Part shown: piece after piece, positions 27,422 to 40,858 of the stretch | How the letters are laid out: every line of letters starts with the position of its first letter | Numbering within the stretch: position 1 is the stretch's first letter | NCBI GenBank assembly: GCA_949282725.1 | Contig: CASDPP010000001.1 | Location: 62,001-126,000, forward strand | DNA: 64,000 bases | Source of the DNA: an uncultured Mycoplasmataceae bacterium | Lineage (GTDB): Bacteria; Bacillota_I; Bacilli_A; Mycoplasmatales; Mycoplasmoidaceae | Reading direction: 5' to 3' | Position numbers and translations under genes: made by a program | Notes under the pieces: generated by a model | Databases searched by the model: none | Told to the model about the DNA's origin: nothing | The model's input: the letters and a program-made list of their open reading frames with translations, nothing else

Positions 27422-28339
27422 ATGAAAAAAGAAATATTGTTTTTATCACCCTATTTTGAACAAAAAATTTGGGGAGGACAAAAGTTAAAAAAATACGGTT
27501 TTAACTTACCATCTAAAAATGTTGGAGAAGCATGAATTATAAGTGCTTATCCTAATAAATCTTCATTAATAACTAATGGTGATTTTAAAGGAAAAACTTT
27601 ATATGAAGTTTTTTTAAAAAACAAAAAAGAGTTATTTCATAATTATCAAAGTGATAAATATCCTCTTTTAGTAAAATTATTAGATTGTAATGATGATTTG
27701 AGTGTACAAGTTCATCCAAAAGATAAATATGCACTTAAAAATTACAATGAATTAGGTAAAAATGAATGTTGATATATTTTAAGTGCTAGAAAAAACGCTG
27801 ATATTATATATGGTCATAACGCTAAAACAAAAAAACAATTGATTGAAATGATTAATAAAAATCAATGAAACAAATTGTTAAAAAAGAAAAAAGTTAAAAA
27901 AGATTCTTTCATTTATGTACCAGCTGGAACAATTCATGCAATTAATGGTGGATTATTAATATATGAACTTCAACAATCTTCTGATATAACTTTTAGACTT
28001 TATGACTATGATCGTCAAAAAAAAGATCCTTCAAGAAAATTGCACACACAAGAATCAATTTTAAATATTGATGTTCCTTTTAAAAATCCTAAATATATTT
28101 CTAACAACAAATATTTAATAAAAAACAAATATTTTACTTTAGAAAAAATCAACAACAAACTAACAAAAACATATGAATTTAGAAAATCTTTATGACTTCA
28201 ATGTTCAGTAATTGAAGGCAAAGGAAAATTGAATGACCAACATCTAATTAAAAAAGGGGATTCTTTTTTAATTTGTAATGATCAAAAAATGAAATTATCT
28301 GGATCAGTACAAGTTCTTGTTAGCTATTTAGAAAAATAG
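27422..28339 (+). CDS. manA: Mannose-6-phosphate isomerase (type I, Bacillus-like)
   Basis: 305 residues, close to the 315 of Bacillus ManA/Pmi. It interconverts mannose-6-phosphate and fructose-6-phosphate. Zinc-site motifs are visible: QVHPKDKYA near residue 100, the Glu-containing ECWYIL near 118, and FIYVPAGTIHAINGG near 165, followed by the family hallmark LQQSSDITFRLYDYDR. The N-terminal IWGGQKL is typical. A second ATG ten bases upstream is out of frame. The 3' end overlaps the convergent ispH by 20 bases. Confidence 0.92.
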
Positions 28340-29156
28340 AAATAAAATTTACAATATCATTAAAATCTTTTTTACTAATTGATGTGCTTGAAAAAATTCC
28401 TGTAGGAACATTTTTATTTATCTTCATTTTTTTTAATTCATTTTTATTACTAACAACAAAAACATTTTTTGTATGTTTTTTAGCTATTTTTACTAATTCT
28501 AAGCAATTGTTAGAATTTTTATCACCGCAAACAAATATTTGTTTTAAACTAGGAGATTTATTTTTAATTTCTTCTTGTCTTTTAATTACTTCGCAGCAAC
28601 AACCATTATAAAATGTAATATTTTTATTTTGATTATATTTTTTATAAAGTTGATTAATTTTTTCATAATTAAAGGTTGATTGATTAGTAATAAAAGTACC
28701 ACTAGTAATTTTTTGGTTTTTAAATAATTTAACTTTTGGATTATTTGACAAAATATATTTAGTTTCATCATGGTCTTTTTTTCCAATAAAAAATAATTTT
28801 TTATAATTATTTTTAATTATTTGATTAGATATATTTTGAACAAGTGGGCAAACCATATCACAAAAATTAATTTTATTTTGTTTTAAATAATCAATTAATT
28901 TTTTATCTGAACCATGAGCTTGCAAAATTAAAATAGATTTTTTTTTATCCTTAATCTGATCAATTGAATTTATTAGTTTTATTTTGTATTTTTTAAAAAA
29001 ATATTCATTTGATAATTTGTTATGAACAATATTTTTTAATACATAGAATTTTTTGGATTTATTTTTTTTAATTAATAATTTAATTTTTTTTTCAATATTA
29101 ATAATTCCAAAACATCATCCACTATATTTTGTAATATATAAATTATTATGAAACAT
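28320..29156 (-). CDS. ispH: 4-hydroxy-3-methylbut-2-enyl diphosphate reductase (IspH/LytB)
   Basis: 278 residues. Last enzyme of the MEP isoprenoid pathway, making IPP and DMAPP at a 4Fe-4S cluster. The three cluster cysteines are recognisable: Cys15 in SGWCFG, Cys103 in CDMVCPLV and Cys187 in NGCCCEVIKRQ. NIVHNKLSN and QAHGS carry the two substrate histidines, KKDHDETK the catalytic Glu131, and GDKNSNN matches the GGxNSSN block. Several glycine positions differ from typical IspH (for example GIFSSTS for GITAGAST), so it is divergent. The start overlaps the upstream gene by 11 bases. Few mollicutes keep this pathway. Confidence 0.88.
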
Positions 29157-29709
29157 CGAAAATGTAATAGTAATTTTTATATTTTAAATACAATTTAAAA
29201 GGAAATTTATTGTATTCAAAGTTTATTTTACCAATTAAAGAAAAAAAAGCTTTTATTAAAGATGATATTTCAATATTTAATAATTTTATTTCATTAGGTA
29301 AAAAATCATTTTCCTCTGAATGTAAGAAAATTTTATCAACATTTTTATAACGAACTTTTTTCTTAGTTTTGTCAATTTTTGAAAGACTTAAAAATAAATT
29401 TATAGCCAAATCAATTTTAGCATTTATTTTAAACATATTATTAGTTTTTAACTTTATATCTTCAATTTCTTTAACAGTATTTAAAAAGAAATCCTTGTTA
29501 ATTTTAACTTTATTAATATTTTTTTTGAAAAAAGTTAAAATCATTTTTCTTTTTTTAATTATCATTTTATATAAAATTTCACTATAACGATATAAAGTTG
29601 CAATATTAGCATCAATTTTTTTATTTTTGTTTATATAAAACGGAAAAAGAGTATATACCAAACAGAAGTATAAATATTTTCATCATTTATTTTTTTTGCT
29701 TACTTCCAT
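29146..29709 (-). CDS. Membrane-anchored protein, possibly LemA-like
   Basis: 187 residues, Lys-rich, with one N-terminal membrane segment (about residues 10-25, after WWKYLYF). The rest is predicted helical. The C-terminal stretch FEYNKFPFKLYLKYKNYYYIFDV resembles, weakly, the YNxxIxxFPxxLxAxxxGF ending of LemA proteins, and the order TM - long helices - this motif also fits. That is pattern matching only; the N-terminal RRYDLIPNLV block of LemA is not clear. It overlaps ispH by 11 bases, suggesting co-translation. Otherwise function unknown. Confidence 0.6.
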
Positions 29710-29728
29710 AAAATATAAATTATATTTA

Positions 29729-29734
29729 TATAAT
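29729..29734 (+). promoter_or_regulatory. Probable -10 element for ileS
   Basis: TATAAT lies 17 bases before the ileS ATG in the short divergent gap. No T-box leader fits in the 42-base gap, so tRNA-Ile antitermination control, usual in larger Firmicutes, is absent here. Confidence 0.45.
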
Positions 29735-29751
29735 AGTATTATATTAGCAAA

Positions 29752-32460
<2,709 letters not shown>

Positions 32461-32461
32461 T

Positions 32462-33286
32462 ATGCCAGAATTACCAGAAGTCCAAACAGTTATTAATAAT
32501 TTGAAAAAACAAAAAATCATTGATTTAAAAATTACTGATGTTAAAATTTTTAAAAACAAAATACTAAAAAATTCAACATTTAGTGAATTTAAAAAATTTA
32601 TTGTAAATGAAAAAATAATAGATTTTCAAAGAATTGGTAAATATATTGTTATATGTTTAACTAATAAAAAATATTTAGTAATTCACTTAAGAATGGAAGG
32701 AAAACTATTTATATTAAAAGAAAACGAAATAAAAGAAAGACACTTAATGATTTATTTAAAATTAAACAATAATTTGAATTTATGCTATTATGATTCACGT
32801 ATGTTTGGAACTTTTCATATATTTAATGAACAAGAATTTAAGAACAACCGAATGATTAATAAAATAGCTATTGATCCATTAAATGAAAAATTTAATTATA
32901 AATTTTTAAAAGAAAAAATTAAATCATTAAAAAAACCAATAAAATCTGTTCTTTTAGACCAAGAAATTGTTTCGGGAATCGGAAATATATATGCAAATGA
33001 AATTTTGTTTTGTGCAAAAATTAATCCATTAAAAAAAGCAAATATATTGTCTGATAAGAATTTAAAAGATATTGTTTTATGTTCTAAAAAAATTTTAACT
33101 AAAGCTGTTAAAATGAACGGGACAACAATATTTAGTTTTAAATTTGATAAAAATCACAGTGGCGGATATCAAAATTACTTAAAAATTCATGGCAAAAAAA
33201 TTTGTCCAATTTGCAAAAAACCAATAGAAAAAATTAAAATAAATTCACGAGGAACATATTTTTGTAAATGATGTCAAAAACAATAA
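32462..33286 (+). CDS. mutM: Formamidopyrimidine-DNA glycosylase
   Basis: 274 residues. It removes oxidised purines such as 8-oxoguanine and cuts the strand. The mature N-terminus MPELPEVQTV supplies catalytic Pro2 and Glu3, so the start is certain. HLRMEGKL carries the conserved Lys; LLDQEIVSGIGNIYANEILF contains the H2TH helix. A C-terminal zinc finger with Cys pairs (CPICKK and CKWC, the Trp encoded by TGA) follows. coaE begins inside its last codons. Confidence 0.96.
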
Positions 33287-33840
33287 ATAAAAAAACAATT
33301 TGTATTACTGGTAAAATAGGTTCTGGTAAAACAGAAGCATCCAAAATATTAATCAAAAATGGATATGATGTTTTGATCACGGATCAATATGTCCACGAAA
33401 TTTATAAATTTAATAAAATTGGTTACAAACAAATTAAAAAACATTTTGGACAACAATTTGTTAATGAAACTGAAGTAGATCGCAAAAAGCTTGGAAAATT
33501 AGTATTTTCAGATAAAAAATCATTAAATAAATTAAATAAAATAATGATACCAATTATGAAAAAAAAGATAGAATCTTTTATTAAAAATAAAAGTATTTCA
33601 TTTGTTGAATTAGGGATATATTTAGATCACGAAAAAGAATTTTCTAAATATTTTGATAAAGTTTTTTTGATAAAAAGAGAAGAAAAAAAACAAATTAAAA
33701 GCATGGTTGGAAAGTTTCCCACAATTTCTGTTGGAAACTTAAAAAAAATAGGAAAAATAAACCAATACAACAGATATCTAATTGTTGAAAATTATTCGAC
33801 TAAAAAAAATTTAGAAAAATCAATATTAAAATTGATTTAA
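33268..33840 (+). CDS. coaE: Dephospho-CoA kinase
   Basis: 190 residues. It adds the 3' phosphate to dephospho-CoA, the last step of CoA synthesis. The P-loop is CITGKIGSGKTEAS (residues 12-25), followed by DVLITDQYVHEIY (family D-AD-xxR/H motif), DRKKLGKLVF and the lid region. Starts with tandem ATGs (33268, 33271) inside mutM. The mutM-coaE-dnaB order is the same as in Bacillus-type genomes. Together with coaX in this window it implies CoA is made from pantothenate. Confidence 0.9.
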   Translation: MMSKTINKKTICITGKIGSGKTEASKILIKNGYDVLITDQYVHEIYKFNKIGYKQIKKHFGQQFVNETEVDRKKLGKLVFSDKKSLNKLNKIMIPIMKKKIESFIKNKSISFVELGIYLDHEKEFSKYFDKVFLIKREEKKQIKSMVGKFPTISVGNLKKIGKINQYNRYLIVENYSTKKNLEKSILKLI

Positions 33841-33886
33841 AAAAAAATAAAAAATGATATAGTTATTCATAACATTTAAGTTAACT

Positions 33887-35020
33887 ATGTTAAATAGAAA
33901 ATTATTTTTAGTTTTTCAAAAATATGGTGAAATCATTAATAATGATTTATTAACTGATTTATATAAACCTATTATTGGAAAAGAAGCAATTGATTTATAT
34001 TTAACATTTTCGAATGAAGCTAAAAAGCAATCTATACACAAAACAAAACCACTAGATTTAGAAAATTTCTTAATCAATAATAAAATTGATATCAATAAGT
34101 TTAATCTTTATAGAAATTATCTAGAAGCTTTCAATTTATTAACTACTTATTTAAAAACATCAGAAAATGAAAGCAATTATTATTTCTTTGTTAATCAACC
34201 ATTATCATTTTCAGAATTTATTCAGAATCCTAAATTTAGACATTTGTTAATTAGTAGCATTGGAGATTTTGAATATGAAAGATTACAATATATGTATTCA
34301 ACAAAAAGAATTTATGATGCACAAAATGTATCAACAACATTTGATGCAATTTTTGGTAATTTAGATATTCATAAAGTAAGTAAGCTAAATTTTGAAAAAC
34401 TTTATGAAAATATTGCAAAGGATAATTCAATTGTTGTTTCAATTAAACCAGAATCAAAAAAGATTATTGAAAATTATTTTAATTTTTATAACTTATCCTT
34501 ATACGAATTGCAACATGTTATAGTAACATGTTTACAAAAAAATCCTTCTGGTATTTATGAACCAAATCACGATTTATTAAAAATCAAATTTAAAGACTAT
34601 ATAGAAAAAAATATTAATATAGACAAGATTGAAAAAAACGATCTAAAAAGAGATCATTCAATTTTTACATCAGAGCCTTCAAATGAATTATTAGAAGCAA
34701 TATTTATTGATTATGAATTTTATAATTCTGAACAATATCTTCATTCAATATTTAAAAGCAATTTAGATATTGAAGAAATTAGACTAATTAATTTATTAAG
34801 ATCATCTTTTTCTCTTCCTGATTCACTAATTAACATGATGTTAGATTTTTGTACATATAAATTAAAAGGTAAAATAAATAAAAAATATTTAGTTAAAATG
34901 GCAAAAACAATTAATGCGTTAAATATTAAAACTCCACATGAACTTTATAATTATTTAATGTATAAAGAACCAGAAAAAAGATTAAATGATGAATTAATTC
35001 AATCAGGGGAAAGAAAATAA
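33887..35020 (+). CDS. DnaB/DnaD-type replication initiation protein (Firmicutes DnaB)
   Basis: 377 residues. The N-terminal half starts with the pattern typical of the Firmicutes DnaB helicase-loader subunit (LYKPIIGKEAIDLYLTF). A C-terminal DnaB/DnaD-like helical domain spans about 300-370 (EIRLINLLRSSFSLPDSLINMMLDFC, then KINKKYLVKMAKTINALNI). It should help load the replicative helicase at the origin with DnaA and DnaI. Position after mutM-coaE is the best support, since dnaB follows coaE in many Firmicutes. No dnaI follows here; a lipoprotein gene does. It is not the DnaB helicase of E. coli. Confidence 0.75.
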   Translation: MLNRKLFLVFQKYGEIINNDLLTDLYKPIIGKEAIDLYLTFSNEAKKQSIHKTKPLDLENFLINNKIDINKFNLYRNYLEAFNLLTTYLKTSENESNYYFFVNQPLSFSEFIQNPKFRHLLISSIGDFEYERLQYMYSTKRIYDAQNVSTTFDAIFGNLDIHKVSKLNFEKLYENIAKDNSIVVSIKPESKKIIENYFNFYNLSLYELQHVIVTCLQKNPSGIYEPNHDLLKIKFKDYIEKNINIDKIEKNDLKRDHSIFTSEPSNELLEAIFIDYEFYNSEQYLHSIFKSNLDIEEIRLINLLRSSFSLPDSLINMMLDFCTYKLKGKINKKYLVKMAKTINALNIKTPHELYNYLMYKEPEKRLNDELIQSGERK

Positions 35021-35064
35021 AATCATAATCAAATTAAATATTTAATAAATTATTTTAAATAGTT

Positions 35065-35070
35065 TATAAT
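35065..35070 (+). promoter_or_regulatory. Probable -10 for the large lipoprotein gene
   Basis: TATAAT 28 bases before the ATG, within an AT-only stretch; a second TATAAT-like copy follows at once. A TTAATA 17 bases upstream is a poor -35. Confidence 0.35.
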
Positions 35071-35098
35071 ATAATATAAAATATTATTTATATATATT

Positions 35099-38000
35099 AT
35101 GAATTTGAAAAAAGCTTTTAAAAATAAAAAAACAATATTTAAATTTGTTATTGCATTAACATTAACTTCATCTATTACATTAAACTTAGCATCATGTAGT
35201 TCGGTTAGTGATAAAGTAAAAGAAAATCTAGTTGATAAAGGTGATTCACAATATTTTGCCTCTAGCGATTTAATTAAAATTAGTTTAAAAGATCAAATAT
35301 ACTCATCATTACTTACAAAAGAAGATTTTCAACAATTTAAAGCTGTTTTAGTTGGAGACATCTTATACGATTGATATCATTCTAAAATTGATTCTATTGA
35401 ATCATTTAAAGACAATTGAGATAAATGAGAAAAAGATATTAATAAAGATTATGATGATAAAATTCAATCTTACAAGGATTCACATAAAAATGATTGAGAA
35501 TACTTTTTTCAAAAAGAAGTTTTAGATCCAACAGGTGGAACAAAAAATTCTTATTTAAGAACTGAATTAACTAAAAAAATTAGATCAGAATTTAGTTCAT
35601 TAGTATTTTCTTCAGATGATTTATCTTTATCATTGGATTCCGATTATAATGTTCGTTCTGAAATTTTAAAAACACCTTCAGCAGATACAGTTAAAAACAC
35701 AGATAATTGAAAGAAATTTAATTATTTTGCTCAAGCTGACAAAATGTGAGAAGATCATCCATTTTTAGCAAATACATTTGCAACTCTTCAAAAATCTACT
35801 TTTGAAAAATACATGAATGAAGTAAGACCTGTCTCTACTGCGATGTGTTTATGAAAATATTCTAATCCTAAATCTGGTTTATTTTCTGTATTTGATCAAA
35901 ATAGAGTTACTCCTGAAACAAAAAAAGATAATAATCTAGGTGATGATGAAGGCGGAGACGAGCCAACCACATCAATGACTTTACCTACATTTGCTGAAGC
36001 AACATCATTAGGTCAAGAATCAGGTAGTTGAACGGCAAATGATAAATATTGACATTTTGCACAAGAATGACAATTAACAGATTCATTTATTGATTCAACA
36101 ACAGGAGCTATTAATATTAATAAGCAATATACAGATGATTCTGCAACTATTATGATTAGTGAATCAAACAAATTATTTGATTCATTAGATGTTAGTTGAT
36201 CTGGAGTTGTAGCTGATTTATGATCAGATACTACTAATTCAACATCATACTTGAATAGTTATCCTTCTTCTGAATTAGTAATTCCTACAACAAGTGGATA
36301 TTTACAAACAGACATCTTAGATAATTTTTATATTAGAAATGCAGATACTTCTCAAAGAGCAACAAATGTTAAAAATTCTAAATATACAATAGATTTATCT
36401 AAAATTTATGAATATACAGGAGTAGCTAATGATTTAGAAACTGATAATTTTTCTTCATTAATTTTTAATCAACAAACAGCACCATACGCATATAAAGCGA
36501 ACGATAAACAAGGTGTAAGATATATTACTCCAGCTATTAGATTACAAAAAGCTAGTGCGATAAATTTACCATATGTAATTGTTAGAGATCAATTTGGAGT
36601 ACATGTTATTGGGTTAGATTGTGCTAAATATATTTCTGAAAATGGTGGTTCAACAATTCAAGAAAAATGAACAGCAGAAGGAGAAGTATTGAAATTTAGA
36701 TCTATTAGCCAAGATATCGGTTTAGATGCTGATTTAGGCGGAAGCATGAAACTAAAAGATAAATTAAGTTCATTCTTTTCATCAAATATGGATGATATCA
36801 TTTTAAGTTATGTTAAAAATGATGTACAAACATATAAAGATAAAACAACTGAAGAAAAAGAAACTATTTTCAATAAAAAAGTATTTGATGAATCTATTTA
36901 TGAATCTTTAATGGCATTAGTTGATTCGTTAACTAACTACTATGTTTACTATGATTTAATTTCTAAATACGACAATGCTAATAAAAAGATTTACGAGTAC
37001 TCTAATGAATATTCTAATAATTCAATTTTTATTAGAATCACAGGAAATAAAGTGATTGATACAACAGGATATAAGAATGGTTTAGTTTGTCCTTTACCAT
37101 TTATGCCTACATCAGGAAATACTTCATCACAAAACATTTTACAACAAACAATTAATTACAATGAAGCTAAAATGATGTATGGATTTGATACGAAATATTT
37201 GAATGGACAAAATCCAGAAAATATAACCAAAGACATATTAAATTCTTTAAAACAAGACACTAAAACTAAATTTGATGCATATTGAACAGCAGGAAACTTC
37301 CAACCAAATACATCTAAAGCATCAACAGCTAAATATAGTGAAATTATTACAGTTGCTAGAGATAAAGATACTATTGAATCTGATCTAAATACTGCAGATG
37401 CAATTAATGCTTGTTTACATACATATAGTAATAAAACTGATTTGTTTTCAAATATTATTAAAACTCAAGCTTATGAATCATATTGAAAATCAGCTTACCC
37501 TAATTTAGAAACAGATTTTGCAAATCAAATTACTTCATTATTTAAAACCGCTCAAGTGTTTAGCTCATCTGAAAATATTACATATTTTAAAAATGATGCT
37601 GCACTATCTAATGTTAGTGAACTAACTCAATTAATAAATAATGCTTATGATAACCAAAATAATAGAGATGTAACATTTACTGATTATTCACAGGCAAGAT
37701 TAACATACCAAACATTATTAGCATCAATTTATTTCTTAACAAAAGACAATTATCAAAATTTAATAAATGAATTAATTAAAGATATTGACGCTAACACCTC
37801 TGCTGTTATTGCTTGAGATGCAAAAGATTATTCTGAATTAAATGCAGATTTTGCAAAAGAAGCAGCTGAAACTCAAAGCGGCTCTAATACAACATATGAA
37901 AATATTTTTGGTTACAATAGTAATTATTTAGGAGCATATGACTATATTTATAAAAATATAAACTTATCAGAAGGAACAGTTCCTTATACTAAAGGGTTTA

Positions 38001-38860
38001 TTAAAAATGATTCATATTGAAACTTTGCTCAAATGCCATATTTATCTGGACGAACAACAAAATCAATTAATGCAATGGGATTTGTTGGTTTACAAACATC
38101 TAAATCTTCATCAAATTTACCTACAGAAGTATCTAATATCTTATTTAACAAGAATGATAAAAAATTCTATAATTGTGTGGTAAATAATTCATCTGATAAC
38201 GGATATGGTTCATTATATGCTTATAAAAGTAAAGAAAATTTAAAAAACATGATTACAAGTTCATGAAGTATTGAAGAAATTAAATCAGCTTCCGAATATA
38301 TTTCAATAGCTATTCCTACAAATAATACATTTGAAAAAATTAATTCTCAAATTCAAGATGGTAAAAAAAGTGATGGAACAAAATTAGTTACAGCTGACGA
38401 TTACCGTAATTTATTGCTAGAAGCTTTCGAACCTTCTGCAAATGTATTTAAAGATTCATATTTTTATGGTTATAATTTTGCACAATCTTCTACTGGATCA
38501 CAAGCTTTAGGTGCGGCGCAATTAAAATCTTCACTTTCTTCTGAAGGTTGCGCTATTCATACGACAAATGGTGCTGACCGTGTATATGCAATTCAAATTA
38601 ACCATTATGATTTATTAGAAGATACTTCTTATTCAAGCGTATCTCAACACTTAATTGATTTATTAGGAGGCGGAACAATTGGTAAATCAGTATTAAACTC
38701 ATTAGTAGTTCAATACGCAATGAAATCTACAATTCAAACAAGAGCATTAGATGATGTTATTAAACAAGTATTTGGTGATAATAAAGTAATTGTTTATGAT
38801 CGTAGATTAAATGACGCTTTAGGACAAGATTGAGTTCAAAATTGAAAGAAAGCTATTTAG
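35099..38860 (+). CDS. Large surface lipoprotein of unknown function
   Basis: 1253 residues with many TGA Trp codons. Signal peptide with lipobox LASC (Cys33), so lipid-anchored outside. The remainder is polar, Ser/Thr/Asn/Asp-rich, without membrane segments or clear catalytic motifs. An acidic Gly/Asp-rich linker (GDDEGGDEPTT) occurs near residue 280. Such very large lipoproteins are common in mollicute genomes and may serve in adhesion, nutrient capture or antigen variation, but no domain was recognised here. Its stop overlaps convergent coaX by 8 bases, and the terminator lies inside coaX. Confidence 0.85.
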
Positions 38861-39593
38861 TTAAATTATCAATTAAAAACTTATATCCTCATAAAACACA
38901 GTTATCTTTATAAACTGTGTTTTTTTTAAAATTCTTTAAAAAACTTAAATAGTTAGCCTTTCCACCAGTAATACAACATTTATGTAAATGATATTTTTCA
39001 TTAACATATCATAAAATATTTCGCACAAGACCTTGAGTTAAATGATTTGTTCCAGATGCTATAGCTTTTGTCGTATTTGTACCAAAATCTAAATAGTTAT
39101 ATAAATTTTTATTTTGATAAAAACCGCTAGTTTTTGTTAATTCAGTTTTATTTAATTGTTTGATACTTGTCTCTATTGACGGAGCGATAATAACGCCTTC
39201 AATTTTTTTGTTATCAACTAATACTGCAAAAGTTGCTGTACCAAAACTAATTCCTAAAATTTTTTTATATTTTTTTTGTAGAAATAAACTAAAACCTAAA
39301 ATATCTATTCCAATTTCATCTAAATTGAATTTGTTTAAATTAAAATGTTTGCAAAAATCTTTTTGTTTTAAAAAAATAGGTGTTAATTTGTAATTATTTT
39401 TGATTATTTTAGTAAGTTTAGCATTTGTACTAGGGACAACCGTTCCAATATAACATTCACTCACTAAACATTTTTTTAATTTAATTTGTGCAGACAAATT
39501 TACTTTTGGAATAATAACTAAATCAACTAATTTATTTTTATCAAAGTATCCTAATTTAATATTAGTATTACCTGCATCAATAATTAATGTCAT
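38853..39593 (-). CDS. coaX: Type III pantothenate kinase (divergent)
   Basis: 246 residues. It phosphorylates pantothenate, the first step of CoA synthesis. The N-terminal phosphate-binding IIDAGNTNIKLG (Asp6), the EIGIDI block holding the family catalytic Asp, GISFGTATFAVL and ITGGKANYL are recognisable. Departures from the consensus: GxDR reads GIDI (Arg missing) and DFGTATT reads SFGTATF (Asp replaced by Ser). Activity is therefore likely but not certain. Two TGA codons give Trp, and the last 60 residues depend on reading through them. Divergent from the CNNM gene; 3' end overlaps the lipoprotein gene. Confidence 0.82.
38894..38927 (+). terminator. Lipoprotein-gene terminator embedded in coaX
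   Basis: Stem AAACACAGTT/AACTGTGTTT (38894-38903 with 38913-38922), nine-base loop and an eight-T run on the plus strand. It lies entirely within the coding sequence of the convergent coaX, encoding its residues around NTVYKDNCVL. Confidence 0.75.
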
Positions 39594-39622
39594 AAATATA
39601 ATATATAATATATAAATATTAT

Positions 39623-40846
39623 ATGCATCTCAATATACTGTATAGTATTTTTATCATTGTACTAATCATTTTTAGTAGTTTTTTTAGCGGTTGCGAAACT
39701 GCTATCACATCATTAAAGCCGTATCAATGAAATGCAAGTAATTTGCCAAAGAAAAAACCAAAAACATCTTGATGTATTTTAAAGATGTTAAATAATTATT
39801 CATTAACATTAGGAGCAACATTAATTGGTAATACTATTTGTAATATTATTAGTTCATCATTAGTTACATTGTTGGTTGAGCTTAATTATGGTAATTCATT
39901 TGTAGCAGCTGCAACCGGTATATTAACTTTCGTTGTTTTAATATTTGGCGAATATCTACCAAAGTCTATCGCAAGAATGAATCCAGTCAAATTTTTATCA
40001 ATTTTTGGAATTATTTTAATTTTATTTTATTGACTTTTTATGCCGCTATGCTATGTTTTTAATTTAATTTTTGAAAGAAAAAAGAAAATTACTGCAAGTG
40101 AAAATGACTTAAATCATTTAATTAATACAATTGAAAAAGAAGGTGTATTAGAAAAACAAGAAGCAAGCATGGTAAAAAAAGCAATGCAATTTGATGAAAC
40201 ACCAGTCGAAAAAGTGTTCATTAAAAAATATTCCTATGTGAATATAACAGATACATTTGATGAAATTTTTAAAAAATTTAATGATACTAAATTTTCTCGT
40301 TTACCGGTTTTAAATAAAAAAGATATTTGTAAAGGATTCATTTTAAATAAAGACATTTTACAATATGCCTTAAGATCCAAACAAGAAAAATTTAATATTA
40401 AAAATTTTATTAAACCTATTCCTAGTATTAGCAAAAACTTATATCTAGATGATGCTTTTTTATTAATGCAAAGAAACAACTCACAAATGCTATCTGTTTA
40501 TGATCCTAAAAAACCAACAAAAATTTTAGGGATTATTACTATGGAAATGATTATTGAACAAATTGTTGGTCAGATTTATGATGAAAAAGATCAATTAAAT
40601 AATATTCAAATTATTAATGATTTCACATGAATCGTTAATTCAAATGTAAATGCTTATAATTTTTTTAAAAAATTCTTTAATAAAATTATTCACAATAAAA
40701 AAATCGATATAAGTGAATATTTTAAAAAAACCTTTCGTGTTAAAAAAATTAAAAGAAATTCAGTTTATGAAAATAAACAAATGAAAGTAACAATATTAAA
40801 AATAAATAAACGAAACAAAATTAAATATGAAATTATTAAAAAATAA
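39623..40846 (+). CDS. CNNM/CorC-HlyC-type membrane protein with CBS pair
   Basis: 407 residues. Residues 1-145 carry three to four hydrophobic segments of a DUF21/CNNM domain, with SGCETAITSLKP near residue 19 (family SxxEtAl) and ATGILTFVVLIFGEYLPKSIA (family GE..PK). Two CBS repeats follow at about 195-330 (MVKKAMQFDETPVEKVFI onward). The C-terminus is short, basic and lacks a clear CorC_HlyC domain. Relatives transport or regulate magnesium or other divalent ions; older annotations as hemolysin are misleading. Divergent from coaX. Confidence 0.85.
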
Positions 40847-40858
40847 TATAATAAAAAT

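Noticed and set aside
29710-29751. T-box riboswitch upstream of ileS.
   Set aside because: The gap is 42 bases, too short for a T-box leader, and no T-box sequence is seen.
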